Assembly (NCBI RefSeq): GCF_932274485.2
Contig: NC_065879.2
Coordinates: forward strand, 95,307,959 to 95,371,958
Reading direction: 5' to 3'
DNA: 64,000 nt
DNA from: Patella vulgata
Lineage: Eukaryota > Mollusca > Gastropoda > Patellidae
Part shown: positions 22,980 through 34,084 of the stretch, one piece after another
Layout of the letters: each line of letters opens with the position of its first letter
Position numbering within the stretch: the stretch's first letter is position 1
Notes under the pieces: model-generated
Databases searched by the model: none
What the model saw: the letters and a program-made list of their open reading frames with translations, nothing else
Told to the model about the DNA's origin: nothing
Program-made: the position numbers and the translations under genes

Positions 22980-23600
22980 GCTATTTTAGAAGATGAGTGA
23001 AACAGGAAAGCAATAGATGTACAAGGTATTATTTACCAATTTGCTCTACATAGAATATTTATCATTTCGAGAACACACAAATTTGCTCTTAATTAACTGA
23101 GCTAATTTTGTTAAAATAAGTGTCAAACCCTAGTTTGTCGGAATATATATCACATGATTATTTCTTTTACCAATTATCTTAATGTTTTATATTTCATCTT
23201 TACCCTGCAATTTTATTTGTTTTACCAAATAGTTTAATTAAAATTTTTATTGACTATCGATATTTTATCCGTACCTGTACCCTGCTATTTTATTGTTTTC
23301 AATCCTATTATCTTATTTTAATAGTTTGATTTTAATTTTTGATGATTTGTTTTACATTGCGTACTTACAATCATTATTTTATACAAGCGCCACAGAGCAG
23401 ATTTACAAGCTGAATTTTCAAAATCAATAAATTATTCTTATTATATGTAAAAGTTCCTGGTGACATTATATTTGATTAGAAATTGTAGTCTTGATAGACA
23501 AAAATAAACTTTTGAGGTATAGGCATGGTTATTTAATCTAAGGCATATATCAAGCACCAATGAAGTTGGATCTGTGTTTTAATCAGATTGAATTAAACAT
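22980..23600. other. AT-rich DNA, nothing recognised
   Basis: T-rich runs; no coding or repeat signal identified. Confidence 0.4.
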
Positions 23601-23604
23601 AATA

Positions 23605-24148
23605 ACATAATGTCGCTGGTCATGGAATCTTGAAGGCACAAACATATTCATCACGTAAAGCTCCTATAGAACTAACAGGAGAGATGAGGTTATTTTGTGT
23701 CGCTCTCGCATAGGTCATACTCTTTTAACCCTCATTTTCATCTTGAAGCGTGGCGACTCAACCAGAATGTGAACACTGCCATGTTTCTTTGATAGTTATG
23801 CACATTCTGATCGAGTGCAAGCATCTTAAGGATATAAGATCAAATTATTACCGTTGCCAGTAACTGCATCAGTTGTTTGCCCAACCGGAGCTAATCTGTA
23901 AAGGGCTAGATTTTTTAAAAGAGAAAACTTTTATTCAAAATTTTAATTGTATATATTTTATCATGTATTAAATTTTAAATATTTACATATGTAAAGGATT
24001 TGATATATTTATTTTTAATTATATTTTCTGTGATATTTGTTTTTAAAATTATATATGTAAGTACATCTCCGTGATATTGTTTTTTATCTCATTAAATTCA
24101 CCATGTTTGAAGCTGACGTGCCATTGAACAACATTTCATTCATTCCAT
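23605..24148 (+). mobile_element. I-group LINE 3' end, copy 2
   Basis: Matches the last ~500 bp of the 20800-22975 element: TAGAACTAACAGGA, CAACCAGAATGTGAACACTG, CATTCTGATCGAGTGCAAGCAT, TTTGCCCAACCGG, then GAAGCTGACGTGCCATTGAAC and CATTTCATTCATT. 5'-truncated. Confidence 0.85.
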
Positions 24149-24194
24149 ATTTTAGTTTATCAGATGAACTTATTGTTGAAGATGGGCGTAATCT

Positions 24195-24487
24195 ACGTCA
24201 ATTATTTTCTCAACCGGAACTATATAATAAAAAGTTAAAGTTTTTAAAAGAGACAAACTTTTACTAAAAATTTTAACTGTATATATTTTAACATATGTAT
24301 TGTAATACATATGTAAAGTGATATATTTATTTCTAATTTTATTGTCTGTGATATTTGTTTTTATTTACATATATAATTACAACTTCGTGATATTTCCTTT
24401 ATTTGTCTCATTAAATTCATCATGTGTTTGGCGCAATATAGCCCGGCTGGAGCTGACGTGCCATTAAACTCCATTTAATTCATTATT
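24195..24487 (+). mobile_element. I-group LINE 3' end, copy 3
   Basis: Starts at TCAACCGGAACTA and ends GGCGCAATATAGCCCGGCTG, GAGCTGACGTGCCATTAAAC, CATTTAATTCATT. Only the 3' UTR remains. Confidence 0.8.
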
Positions 24488-24534
24488 TACCATACCATCT
24501 TAGAATTTTATTTTTCTACGGCTATATTTTACCA

Positions 24535-25150
24535 TAATTAGATTACAGTTTGGGGTAATGCCAATAAAGGTAAACTAGAGGTCCTGTATAAACTTCAAAA
24601 ACGTGCATCAAGGAGCATTTTGGGTGAAAAACCTGATTCACATACGGCACCGTTGTTTGAATCTCTAAACTGGCTTACAATCTACCAACGCATTCAATAC
24701 AACCAAGGAATGCTCACCTTCAAAATTCTAAGAGACAAATTACCATCATATTTATATAACACATTCTATGAAAATTCTAAATTCACCGAAATTACCATGA
24801 CTTTGAGATCAGAAAGTCAACTTAAATTAGCAATTCCAAAAGGTAAGAAAAAGGCAATGACATGTACATTTCAATATACCGCCTCTGTATTCTGGAATTC
24901 ACTACCTCAAACTATGAAACATGCGTCTTCAAGTTTCATCGTCCAAACGGAGTTACTAAAACATGTTAAATCTTTGAACCCTTGTTAATTACTGTTGTCC
25001 TCTGAATGTATGTTTATTTGCCTTTCTTTCTTGTTTGTTTGATATTCCTTTATTATAATCTTGTATATTATGATATATATGCACTCTGTAAATATTGTTA
25101 CTCATGTACTAAATATCTCAGAAAATAAAGTCATTATTATTATTATTTTA
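24535..25150 (+). mobile_element. CR1/L2-type LINE 3' end
   Basis: An open frame beginning before the Met at 24620 encodes VWGNANKG, LQKRASRSILG and then SLNWLTIYQRIQYNQGMLTF, PSYLYN and FWNSLPQTMK (24620-24988). This is the C-terminal end of CR1/L2-group ORF2 (LQKRAAR, then LxWLP, then YKxL..PxYL, then WNSLP). The 3' end is AATAAAGTCATTATTATT, an (ATT)n tail ending near 25150. 5'-truncated; the remaining frame is open. Confidence 0.8.
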
Positions 25151-25159
25151 AGCTTATTC

Positions 25160-25435
25160 CATTCTTGTATGGTAGAAGGTATAAAGAATTTAGAAAATAA
25201 AGTTGTTCGACAAAAGATAAATTATTGCTTTTACGAAGATTATAAGGAGTTTTGGAAAACAGAATTAAATTGTGGAGGTATGGAGGGGTTAGCTGATTAA
25301 TAATGTACATTAAGATCAGTTTGTGACGCCTTCGTGTCTCTTGTAGAGTGATAAATCCCCGTTTCTTCATATAATACCCGCTTATACTTAATGTCCTCGA
25401 TCAGGCGCCCAATCACCAAGTTAGGCAAACAGTGG
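25160..25435. other. Nothing clearly recognised
   Basis: The ORF 25061-25300 enters this stretch with an EDYKEFWKTELN-like segment of unknown origin. Confidence 0.35.
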
Positions 25436-25439
25436 TAGA

Positions 25440-25625
25440 AATAAAATGAAATGAAACTCTCAGACTAAGCTAATGAAGACGGGAATACGCAATACAGTGT
25501 GTTATGGGGGTAATTTTGCCCAGACGGAGGCGATGCGGACTACTCTTATATCGAATTATAACTGTTAAGGAACCTCGGTTTTGTGTACCATCCTAACGAC
25601 TAGACAGATTTCCTTGTCAGGCTAG
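25440..25625 (-). mobile_element. SINE-A, diverged truncated copy
   Basis: Recognisable by GCTAATGAAGACGGGAATACG, CAGTGTGTTATGGGG, ACTACTCTTATATCGAATT and CCTTGTCAGG. It carries a deletion around the ATCTTTTACGTGCACG segment. Confidence 0.8.
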
Positions 25626-25629
25626 GTAA

Positions 25630-26290
25630 AAAATGTTATGCTAAACATATCGTCTTAATGATAGAAATAAGATGAAATAGAATTAAAATTTAAGCTGAAC
25701 AAAATAGAAATTGGATTATATTATTAGAAATTACGCGAATAGAAATTAAAAAATAGCTCGACATTAACAAATTTTGAATGTAATACACCGACATAGTCCT
25801 ATTTTATAAATACATTTATTACTAAGCACACTGGTGTTAAGAGATTAATTTTGACCTGTTTATTCGTAATGGCGTGAGAAATCCTCCCCTCGAACTAGAC
25901 TGAATAATATTCAATATCAAATACTCTTCAATAGTGTAGTTACAACAAAACATCATACAAAGTTTTTTTCTATTCAGTTAAACGTTGTCAATTGTACATA
26001 ATAAAACTGAACACAGTATAGAAACTGTTGAATAACATTATTTTATTCAATCCTCTTTACGGTCGTAGAAATGGGGGATTTCCCTATACAGTTAGGCGTC
26101 GTCAAGTTATTTGTTGTGTAAATAGAAACTAAAATAAAATAGAAGAATAATTCACAGTGAGCAAATTATACAAGCACTGTCATGTGGCTAAACTCATAGA
26201 TATAATTATTGATTGTGTGTCAAAGATAAGAGTGAATTGTGTATAAAACATGTTCATTCGTTTAAATATATGCCTAAAGCCTTGGGGCTA
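25630..26290. other. AT-rich DNA, nothing recognised
   Basis: Several AAATAGAA-type strings; no gene. Confidence 0.4.
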
Positions 26291-26296
26291 ATATTT

Positions 26297-26380
26297 GAGA
26301 GGGGGGGCAGAAAGATTTAACGTCTACTTGACACAGACTAGCTGATTTCGGGACTAAAATATGATTCAATTTAATTTAAG
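26297..26380 (-). mobile_element. SINE-B 3' end, diverged
   Basis: TTTAACGTCTACTTGACACAG, then ATTTCGGGACTAAAATATG, correspond to the last part of SINE-B in inverse orientation. A GAGAGGGGGGG run replaces the (TC)n tail. Confidence 0.65.
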
Positions 26381-26694
26381 CCTTGATCGATGGACATTTG
26401 GTGACAAACACATTTAAAATAGACTGGTCAGACTGAAGACAAAGGCTAGGAAGCTGGGTAAAAGTAAGGCTAAGTCCAAAAAATCTACAAAAGCACACGA
26501 CGATTTTCTTGACACGCCATTTTTTTCTAGGGATAGCGGACGAGACTTCATCGGCAGATACTAGTGAAATTAATTTCATAAATAGAGAGACTTGGATACG
26601 GTGGCTGATTTAGGACACCCAAAAAAAAAAAAAAATCTCGAACGGCGGGGTGCAAGGGCGGGGATTGAATGTAGAAATACGGCACGGATCGCGC

Positions 26695-26800
26695 CAGGGT
26701 AAATTAGCTAGTGATGGCATCGAGAGTTGATTATGGTCTTGATAAGTTAATTAATGTCTAATTAATAATTTGGATAAAATTTTAGGCCTAAGTAAAGACC
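26695..26800 (-). repeat. Dispersed repeat C fragment
   Basis: GGCATCGAGAGTTGATTATGG followed by TTAATTAATGTCTAATTAATA matches the end of repeat C at 46020-46045 and the inverse at 53425-53480. Confidence 0.55.
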
Positions 26801-27105
26801 TGAAATAGGCGGATTTAGCTCTAGCATAATGTATTGTATGTTTAGGTAATTTTTTTTTCAAAGTCATTATATCGGAAAAACTGAAATGTGCGCGTATAAA
26901 ATGTCCCTTCCATTGATGTCCACGCATCTGTCACTTCAAGCCGGTATGTGCAGGTAAATGTGCAAATTGTTGAGACATGAATTAATTGTTAACCCTGTTG
27001 TGGATAGTTGAGAATAATATTAGATTTGTTGTTGGTCGGTGAAATGCTTCCTACTACATTTTACGCATAATAGAAGCCTGTATTTGAGAAATGATTGGTC
27101 CAATC

Positions 27106-27250
27106 GAAGGAGCCATGGTGAGTAAGACGCTGGCTCGTTCACCAGGTGGTCTAGGATCGCTCCCTGTAGTTTCAGGTGCGCTTTTCCTGTGAGCGGTGCT
27201 GGACGGGAAAGGGGACAATGGCCAGGACAGTGTCAAGTCATTCGGCGTGT
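27106..27250 (+). mobile_element. SINE-A head, old diverged copy
   Basis: CCATGGTGAGTAAGACGCTGG, CTCGTTCACCAGGTGG and GATCGCTCC follow the tRNA-like head of SINE-A. The rest is badly decayed up to AAGTCATTCGG. Confidence 0.6.
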
Positions 27251-27259
27251 ACGTAAAGG

Positions 27260-28440
27260 AACCCTTCCTTGCCAGTTGGGATTCAAATTAAGAATAGGCT
27301 TTAGCGCAGCGAATCTCAGCATAAAATTTGATAACTATATACAAACATTTCAAATATACAGACATGGAAAATGAAATCAGGTGAACCATGTTAAAATCGT
27401 GAATCTAACAACATTAAAATTCAATCACCAACATTGATTTTGGGAGATGGTTTAATATGTGATTTAAGAGAGAAAAAGGAAAATGAACCGTGAATATTAT
27501 GATCACTAGATTGTCAAAGGAATTTGTTGTCAAATTGATTTCGGCTCACCAGTAAATTCCTGAATAAAATACAATAAATACTTTGGTAACACCTTGCTAG
27601 AAATGACAACTAGTACACCTAAAACTAAAACTGAACCTTCCTTTCATCTTCCACGAGGTAATCGCTGACCAGATAACCAAGCCAAAATGTTCCACGAACA
27701 TTGAGTTTCTTGATATCTTATCTAATCAAGTCCATAATCAAGTCCATAAAATGCACCTATGACCTGTCTACTCTAATAGATATAAGAAATAATAAGGGAT
27801 ACGGTGGTTTCACAGGCACTTCTTATATTATTTAGAACTGTTTTCACCGAGTCAAAACAATATGGTAGGTGATCTTACTTATTGTAGAGTTGTAGTCTAC
27901 ATAATCTAAGATGTTTTAAGTTCTTTCAAATACCAGTTAGAAATAATCGAATAAGATAAAATAGTATTTGATACCCGTCTCGTTTGTGTTGATATGATTC
28001 ATAACGACTTGTGAAATCACGTTGAAATTAATAAATAATTACATTAACTTGAATACACTCTTACAGCCATAAATAGTGTCTAAATGGTCAGAGACACTTT
28101 CCGGACGATTTCTGGCTGATCAAATTACTCAGCAATGAAGTGAAATTTTATTTCTTTTCTAAATCCCTTACCATGCAAACACAATCGATGGTGGTTTCCT
28201 GTGATACAGAACTTGACAAATATATGCCTAATAATACCAAGGTTGTGGACACTATAGAGGTCACAATTTTTATTGGATTATACCCAGGATGTGGGCCATC
28301 CAGAGGGTCGAATTTTCATCCAATTTTGATATACCCCAAAGGTCTGGGATCCTTTCGATATTGGCGCATATTGGACCATAACTTTTTGGATTATGGCCCC
28401 TGATTGTATGAAATATTACGTTTTTAGCTTATGGATCCTC
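27260..28440. other. No gene recognised
   Basis: Contains two near-copies of TAGAGGTCAC(A/C)ATTTTT (~28255 and ~28441), the second abutting the broken 3' edge of the minus-strand LINE. Nothing else identified. Confidence 0.4.
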
Positions 28441-28981
28441 TAGAGGTCACCATTTTTTTACATTTTTTTTTTCAAATTGATTTATTGTGGAATTGTTTGG
28501 TTGAAAGCCAGACTGATACTTATATAGCAGTTTATTTTCTTTTATAAAATTATAAAGATTTTTGAATAAGATTTTCTCTAGTATTTTACATAATGAGCAT
28601 GTTAATTGGTCTCTAGTTGTCAGGGAAATGCGGATCACCCTTTCCTTTATACGCTGCAATGATATGAGAAGTCTTCCAAATATCAGGTAATAATTGGTGT
28701 TCTAATGAAAGATTAAAAAACTTAGTGAGAGGTTTTGTGATTGACAGAGTTATCTTTTTTAGCACAGCTGGGCTGATGTTATCGGGACCAGAAGGCTTTG
28801 AACAGTTAAGAATTAGTAGCTGGTCTCTTACTTCTTGTTCACTTACAATAAATTGATGTAATTCGTTGTTACTACTAGAAGCAAAATTTGGGAGGTCAGG
28901 TACACCATTTAATTTTGAAATCGAGGCAAAACAGGAGTTCAGGATATTTGCCTTATCAAGTGGGTGTGTGTGAACGCGTTT

Positions 28982-30325
28982 TTAAAATATTAATGGAGAG
29001 GTGGCTATCTTTTCATTTTCCAAATTTGCAATAGATTTAGCTATTTTCCACCATTTATTTGAAGGCAGGTTGTTATTATTTTTTTGTTGTTCTAATTTGC
29101 TTTTATAATTACTTTTAGCTTCCCTAATTAATGTTATTACTTCATTTCGTATTTTTCTAAATAATAGCCAATGATTAGGATTATTAGGTTTTTTGGCGCG
29201 TTTGTGTGCTCTATTTCTTTTTCGTATTTTTATACGTATAGTGTTATTCATAAACGGCTTATCATTTGGTCTTATAGTTACTACTTTTGTTGGGATATAC
29301 TTTATTAATGCTTTATTTAAAACATCTAAAAGGCTTTGGTAATTTTTATTAATATCGTCATTATTAAAAAAAACTTTTGACCAATCGACATTTATTAATT
29401 TATTATTTAAACCTTCATAATCAGCAAGTTTATAATTTCTAATAGTTCTTTTGTATGTTAATTTTTTGTATGTTTTTATATTTAAAGATAATATTATTGG
29501 TGAATGTGTACTGCATATAGGAGCATAAACATTAGTATCTGATATAAGTGATTTTTTATTAGTAATAAAAAGGTCGATACACGAGCCGGGTAGCGTTGTG
29601 AAATTTGTGGGAACATTTATCAAGTTTTCGAGGTTTAATCTTTGTAATAGTTTTTTAAATTTAATACAATTACTTGAAGTACTTAGAATGTTAACGTTAA
29701 AATCCCCTGTTAGAATTAGAAAGGGGCCACTATCAAGTGCATTAGATAACGTGTCGTAAAATATATCCCAAAATGCAACTCTTGTATTTGGAGGTCTATA
29801 AATAACCCCGAGTAAGAATTTAGTATTATCGGTAAAAATCTCTATAAAAATTAATTCAATATCAGGGTTTATGAGATCATGCCTTATCTGAAAATGTAGG
29901 TTATTTTTAATATAAACAACAACCCCACCCCCATGCCTGTTCCTATCTAATCTTACAGGACTTGTATAACCAGGCAGTAAAATCAATGAATCTTTAATAG
30001 TGTTGTCTACATGGGATTCGGTAATACATATTATATCATAGTTGGAGAATTCAGCTTCAATTATATCTAATTTGGGCAATAAACTGCACACATTATTGTG
30101 GACAATAGAAATATTACCTGTACTTAATGTATTAAACGGACCAGGGTTTTGTTCTATGCAACCGATAATTAGCAATGTTTTAATTACAAGCAGTAGATGA
30201 ATATTTATACCATAACAAAAGATAGGATGTAAGATCATATATAAGGAATGTTGATTGTTCCGTTTAAGAGGACACATATTATTAGTTTTAATCGTGACTG
30301 TCGTTAAGTAGTATTTTACGTTCAC
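28982..30325 (-). CDS. LINE ORF2 N-terminus with 2A-like peptide and APE endonuclease, 447 aa
   Basis: Residues ~31-54 are hydrophobic and lead into IIGCIEQNPGP (residues 53-63), very close to the 2A ribosome-skipping consensus D(V/I)ExNPGP, with Cys in place of Asp. Residues ~72-300 form an AP-type endonuclease: VHNNVCSLLPK, ICITESHVD, HGGGVVVYIK, GVIYRPPNT, LILTGDFNV and CSTHSPIIL. A basic stretch follows (~360-400, RIKIRKRNRAHKRAKK). In CR1-type LINEs of other invertebrates, 2A at this site separates a leader from ORF2. The stop at 28982 is premature, since RT sequence continues beyond it in another frame. The endonuclease part is uninterrupted. Confidence 0.85.
   Translation of the reverse strand: MNVKYYLTTVTIKTNNMCPLKRNNQHSLYMILHPIFCYGINIHLLLVIKTLLIIGCIEQNPGPFNTLSTGNISIVHNNVCSLLPKLDIIEAEFSNYDIICITESHVDNTIKDSLILLPGYTSPVRLDRNRHGGGVVVYIKNNLHFQIRHDLINPDIELIFIEIFTDNTKFLLGVIYRPPNTRVAFWDIFYDTLSNALDSGPFLILTGDFNVNILSTSSNCIKFKKLLQRLNLENLINVPTNFTTLPGSCIDLFITNKKSLISDTNVYAPICSTHSPIILSLNIKTYKKLTYKRTIRNYKLADYEGLNNKLINVDWSKVFFNNDDINKNYQSLLDVLNKALIKYIPTKVVTIRPNDKPFMNNTIRIKIRKRNRAHKRAKKPNNPNHWLLFRKIRNEVITLIREAKSNYKSKLEQQKNNNNLPSNKWWKIAKSIANLENEKIATSPLIF
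30137..30196 (-). other. 2A-like ribosome-skipping motif
   Basis: Encodes LLLVIKTLLIIGCIEQNPGP (20 residues). NPGP is perfect and the upstream segment is Leu/Ile-rich as in known 2A-like peptides. Position -7 is Cys where Asp is usual, so activity is uncertain. Expected break: between the Gly and the last Pro. Confidence 0.7.
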
Positions 30326-30329
30326 ATGT

Positions 30330-30830
30330 AAAAACGGGACATATATTTATATCTATTTCGGTATGCATCTATAATGAGATATGACTTTAAATTAAAATTT
30401 ATTGTATTGTATTTATGCTAAAAACAAATTAATAATATTGACTACAAAGTGCAAAGTGAATACTCCAGGGATATTTCCAACTTTTTATGCATGTTAACTT
30501 ACATTTAAAAGGTGATGAACTGAAATATTGATATTTTATAAAAGATTGCAATATAGTGATTATATTTTTTTGAAAATATCGCAATATCTGTTTTTCAGGG
30601 ATATTACCCAGCTCGATATGAATATATGTATAAAGTGATTTATATTCAAGTTTTAAATTTGAAAAACTTGTAATTTCTAATCAATTATGTTTGATGAAAT
30701 ATATGAATAGTCCAAATTAAACAGCAGTCATTTGCAACTGCTTTAGTCCATTCTAGACAATTAACCGCTCATTTTTAATTACTTCCACATTGTTTTCTGG
30801 GATATGTTTTTCTTTGGTATGTCAACAGTT
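30330..30830. other. AT-rich DNA, possibly LINE 5' UTR
   Basis: Lies upstream (5') of the minus-strand LINE ORF. No motif found. Confidence 0.35.
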
Positions 30831-30835
30831 TTCCG

Positions 30836-31120
30836 ACGTGGTTTCCCCTTGTCAGTGGTGCAGAACGGAGGGCCTGACAAGTACAGCTGTCTAGTCATTC
30901 GGATGATACGAAAAACCGAGGTCCCGTGTATACATTGGCATGCACGTAAAAGATCCCTTGGCAGTTGGAATTTGATATAAGAGTAGGCCGTAGTGCCGAT
31001 GCCCGGGCAAAATTTCCCTCATAGCACACTGTATGGCGTATGCCCGTCTTCATTAGCCCAGGTTAGGAGCAGAACAGTAGGACGTTAAACCCCATTTCAT
31101 TTTATTTCATTTCACAAGAG
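30836..31120 (+). mobile_element. SINE-A, 5'-truncated
   Basis: From GTGGTTTCCCCTTGTCAGTG through GAGGTCCCGTGTATACATTGG, ATCCCTTGGCAGTTGGAATT and GTCTTCATTAGCCCAGG to GACGTTAAACCCC and (ATTTC)n at 31120. The tRNA-like head is missing. Confidence 0.9.
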
Positions 31121-31374
31121 ACAATCCCAGTAACGTTTTATCAAATGTTTTTAATCTAAACAAAACTTGGTCATATTTTTAGTGTGTATACTTTCTTTTG
31201 GACATTAGTACTACGGTTAAAAAGTTGATCAAGAATTAATGAAGAGAATAGATGATGGGTGAATCCTACTGTTTTAACTAGAAACGGTCTAACTGAAGTC
31301 AATAGATATGTAACTGGACATCAAATCTGCCCAATACACATATTTCTTTAAATGTTATATTAATTAGAGATTTA

Positions 31375-31620
31375 TTAACTTTGCATGGCCATAATCAACT
31401 CTCTAGAACATCGGATGCTCATAATTTTCAACAGATTTAAAAACGATTGGCAGTTAATGTTTTGATTAGAAATTGGAGAATGGTAGCAATGACTATTGAG
31501 ATTCCGTTATTAAGTTAGCTCAGAATGGAGTAATTTGACTGAAATTTTCAACATATTCCCTTTTCATTATCAATTTTGTGGCTATTATAGCGAAATTTGT
31601 TATTCTTTGATTGTTTTTAA
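31375..31620 (+). repeat. Dispersed repeat C, diverged copy
   Basis: GGCCATAATCAACTCTCTAG, TGACTGAAATTTTCAACAT and GGCTATTATAGCGAAA correspond to words in repeat C at 5740-6035. Confidence 0.5.
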
Positions 31621-31677
31621 TAAAACACATTTTGCCACATTTTGATTTTGTTATTTCATTCTGAATGGACATACCCT

Positions 31678-32310
31678 CAGGGCTGGGGCCATTACATTGC
31701 TAATGTAATTAATTACATTACCATTACCATTACTTTTTAAATGTAATCATTACAAAACTGATGTTTTCACTGTATGACTTGAAAAAATGAATTGAAAGTA
31801 TAGTTAATTAAATTTTTTTTTTTTTTAAGTAATTTTATAAAATTCTCAATCAATCCAAATAGTTTTTCTATAATAATTGTATTGCTGATGAATTATTCAG
31901 CCTTACTCTAAAACAAAATATATATTTGTTTTATATTAAGTAACCATAAAATGATGAGATATTGGAAGGCCATTGTTTGGTATGTCACTTGTTACCTTGA
32001 GATTAAGATTAAAGTGTAGTAAAACTGTTAACACTGATCTAAAATTATAATGAATTGGATTTGTGTCGGGTACACTTAACCTACTTCTTTAGTGCTATAC
32101 AATTTGAGGCCAGTTATATTGGAAATATTTATATGTGCCATAAAATGTAATTGAAAAGTAATTGAAACGTAATTGACCATTACATGCTTTTTGGAATGTA
32201 ATTAATTACATTTCCATTACTCATTACTTTTGAAATCTTCCATTACTCATTACATGGCCATTACTTAAAACATGTAATGATTACATTCCATTACCATTAC
32301 CCCAGCCCTG
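31678..32310. mobile_element. hAT-type MITE with 8-bp TSD
   Basis: Begins CAGGGCTGGGGCCATTAC and ends GTAATGG..ACCCCAGCCCTG in inverse, so the terminal repeats start with CAGGGCTGGGG. It is flanked by CATACCCT on both sides (31670-31677 and 32311-32318), an 8-bp duplication as made by hAT transposases. Interior is full of TGTAAT/ATTACA words and has no transposase. 633 bp, non-autonomous. Confidence 0.9.
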
Positions 32311-32314
32311 CATA

Positions 32315-32775
32315 CCCTTTGTTTATTATACCCACAGAGGGGGGTGGGTGGATGGCCGAATGGTTAGCACGTGCGCGCTGTATCATAAAGTCTGTCATTG
32401 AGTCAGTTCGTGTGGTTTCGAATCCCCGGTTGTACGTGACAAGGAGTAGGGTCGCCTGTCCAACCTCGTGGGTTTTCCCCGGGTCCTCCGGTTTCCTCCC
32501 ACTACTAAAGACCCCTACGAGCAAGCGAATTATGGAAATAAAATTGAACCATGTGTTAGTCCCGAAATGACCTAGTTTGTGTCAAGTGGACGTTAAACCC
32601 CATTTCTCTCTCTCTCCCTATTTAAGAGAACCAAGATATCATAAACAATGTCTTACATAATGACCCTAGGACGTTAAACCCCATTTCTCTCTCTCTCCCA
32701 CAGAGTGGATGTACCCTTTGTTTATTCTGCCCACAGAGTGGACGTACCCTTTGCTCATCCTACCCAACAGACTTC
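32315..32775 (+). repeat. ~33-bp minisatellite hosting two insertions
   Basis: Units of the form GTACCCTTTGTTTATTCTG plus CCCACAGAGTGGAC occur at 32313-32339 and 32697-32770, with the first also touching the left flank of the hAT MITE (31665-31677). A SINE-B (32340-32696) splits the array. Confidence 0.7.
32340..32696 (+). mobile_element. SINE-B, full-length with duplicated tail
   Basis: tRNA-like head with A box TGGCCGAATGG and B box GTTTCGAATCC. The body contains CCTCGTGGGTTTTC, CTCCGGTTTCCTCCC and ACGAGCAAGCGAATTAT, then GACGTTAAACCCCATTTC and (TC)n. The end segment GGACGTTAAACCCC plus TC run occurs twice (32587-32620 and 32668-32700). TSD CCCACAGAG at 32331-32339 and 32697-32705. Transcription by Pol III is inferred from the boxes. 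Confidence 0.88.
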
Positions 32776-32814
32776 ATGTACTTATAGCTTATTAATAATC
32801 TCCCAATTGTTGGG

Positions 32815-32945
32815 GGGTTGGGTGGCCGAATGGTTAGCACGTGTGCAGTATCATAAGGTCTGTCATTGTGTCAACTGGCGTGGTTTCCATTCCCCGGTTG
32901 TATGTGACAAGGAGTAGGGTCGCCTGTCCCACCTCGTGGATTCCC
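32815..32945 (+). mobile_element. SINE-B head portion
   Basis: GGGTGGCCGAATGGTTAGCAC, then GTATCATAAGGTCTGTC, CCCCGGTTGTATGTGACAAG and CACCTCGTGGATTCC. It stops in the body. The missing 3' part may be the piece at 33325-33446, with 380 bp between. Confidence 0.8.
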
Positions 32946-33324
32946 TATTAAATATTCACTGGTATCTACTGGTAAGTTCACAAATGTGTTTTTCTTGAAT
33001 AAGTTTGAATCATTCTAGATGTGTATATGACTAGTATGTCTACGGTTGTATGGCGTCTATGATTTGCCATGTCTTTATTTTGCAAAATTCAAATATTTTT
33101 CATATATTATTTAGCCAGGTGTGCTGCTGTTTTTTTCATGTGTTCCAAGGTGTGCCGTTGGTAATAAAAGGTGGATGATATTGAGTTAGAGACTTAGCTA
33201 CGGCACACGGTAAATATGAACACGGTAAATATGAACACGGTAAATCAATACCCTTTTTTTCTAAATGTTCGCCTTATTTCTAATCCCATGAGTATTTATA
33301 CATTTTGACTAATTGCATACATAG

Positions 33325-33408
33325 AGTATATAAAGACCCTTACGCGCAAACGAATTATTGAAATAAAATTGAACCATGTGTTAGTCACGAAATGACTTGG
33401 TTTGTGTT

Positions 33409-33446
<38 letters not shown>
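33325..33446 (+). mobile_element. SINE-B 3' portion with (TC)n tail
   Basis: TAAAGACCCTTACGCGCAAAC, TTGAACCATGTGTTAGTC, GACTTGGTTTGTGTTAAA and a long CT run. Same orientation as 32815-32945; together they could be one interrupted SINE. Confidence 0.8.
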
Positions 33447-33449
<3 letters not shown>

Positions 33450-33696
33450 CTAGCATGTGCTTAATTGTATATATACGAAACACGTTTGGGTATAAGCTTA
33501 TCTATACATTTCATTTCATTTCATTTATAACACCATGAATTGGTTAAAGTTGAAAAGTGACAATTTGCCTTGAAATAAAAGCTTAGGTAGCGGAGGGCGC
33601 CAGAGGCCTTAGTACCCCACCCCCCAAGTTCAAGAGAAGGGACGGGGTTGTTTATGTTTGGTGTACTTATCTATGCAGTAGCTTTCTTTCTCCACT

Positions 33697-34058
33697 GAGC
33701 ATCAACCAGAATGTGAACACTGTCATGTTCCTCTGACAGTTAAGCACATTTTGAATGAGTGCAAGCATCTCAAAGATACAAGATTACGGTATTACCGTTG
33801 CCAATCATTACATCAGTTGTTTGCCCAACCGGGTCTATATTGCATGTTTCATGTTTTAAATATACATTCATAAAGTTTATATTTATTTTTATTTGATATT
33901 TTCTGTGATATTTGTTTTTATTTATGTATATATAGACAATATTGTGATTATTAGTTTCTAGTTTGTCTGGAGAAATATCACCATATGTTTGGCGCAATAT
34001 AGCCCGGTTGGAGCTGACGTGTCATTAAACAACATTTCATTTATTCATTCTTTCTCCG
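33697..34058 (+). mobile_element. I-group LINE 3' end, copy 4
   Basis: CATCAACCAGAATGTGAACAC, TTAAGCACATTTTGAATGAG, GTTTGCCCAACCGGG, GTTTGGCGCAATATAGCCC, GAGCTGACGTGTCATTAAAC and CATTTCATTTATTC. Encodes remnants of the HILxECKHL-type C-terminal motif. 33447-33690 before it has an (ATTTC)n-like stretch at 33509-33527 only. Confidence 0.85.
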
Positions 34059-34084
34059 CTCTAGTGTGAATCGCTCATAACCTG

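Larger units (their letters stand above)
28447..30325 (-). mobile_element. CR1-like LINE: 5' half of ORF2 (2A + endonuclease + RT start)
   Basis: Minus-strand element covering a 447-codon endonuclease ORF (30325-28982), then a broken continuation. The continuation reads SEQEVRDQLLILNCSKPSGP, LLPDIWKTSHIIAAYKGKGD and a QSGFQPNNST-like end near 28450. The RT catalytic box and everything 3' of it are missing, unusual for a LINE, where the 5' side is normally lost. The same family is seen at 49409-51670, which keeps the 3' half. Confidence 0.85.
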
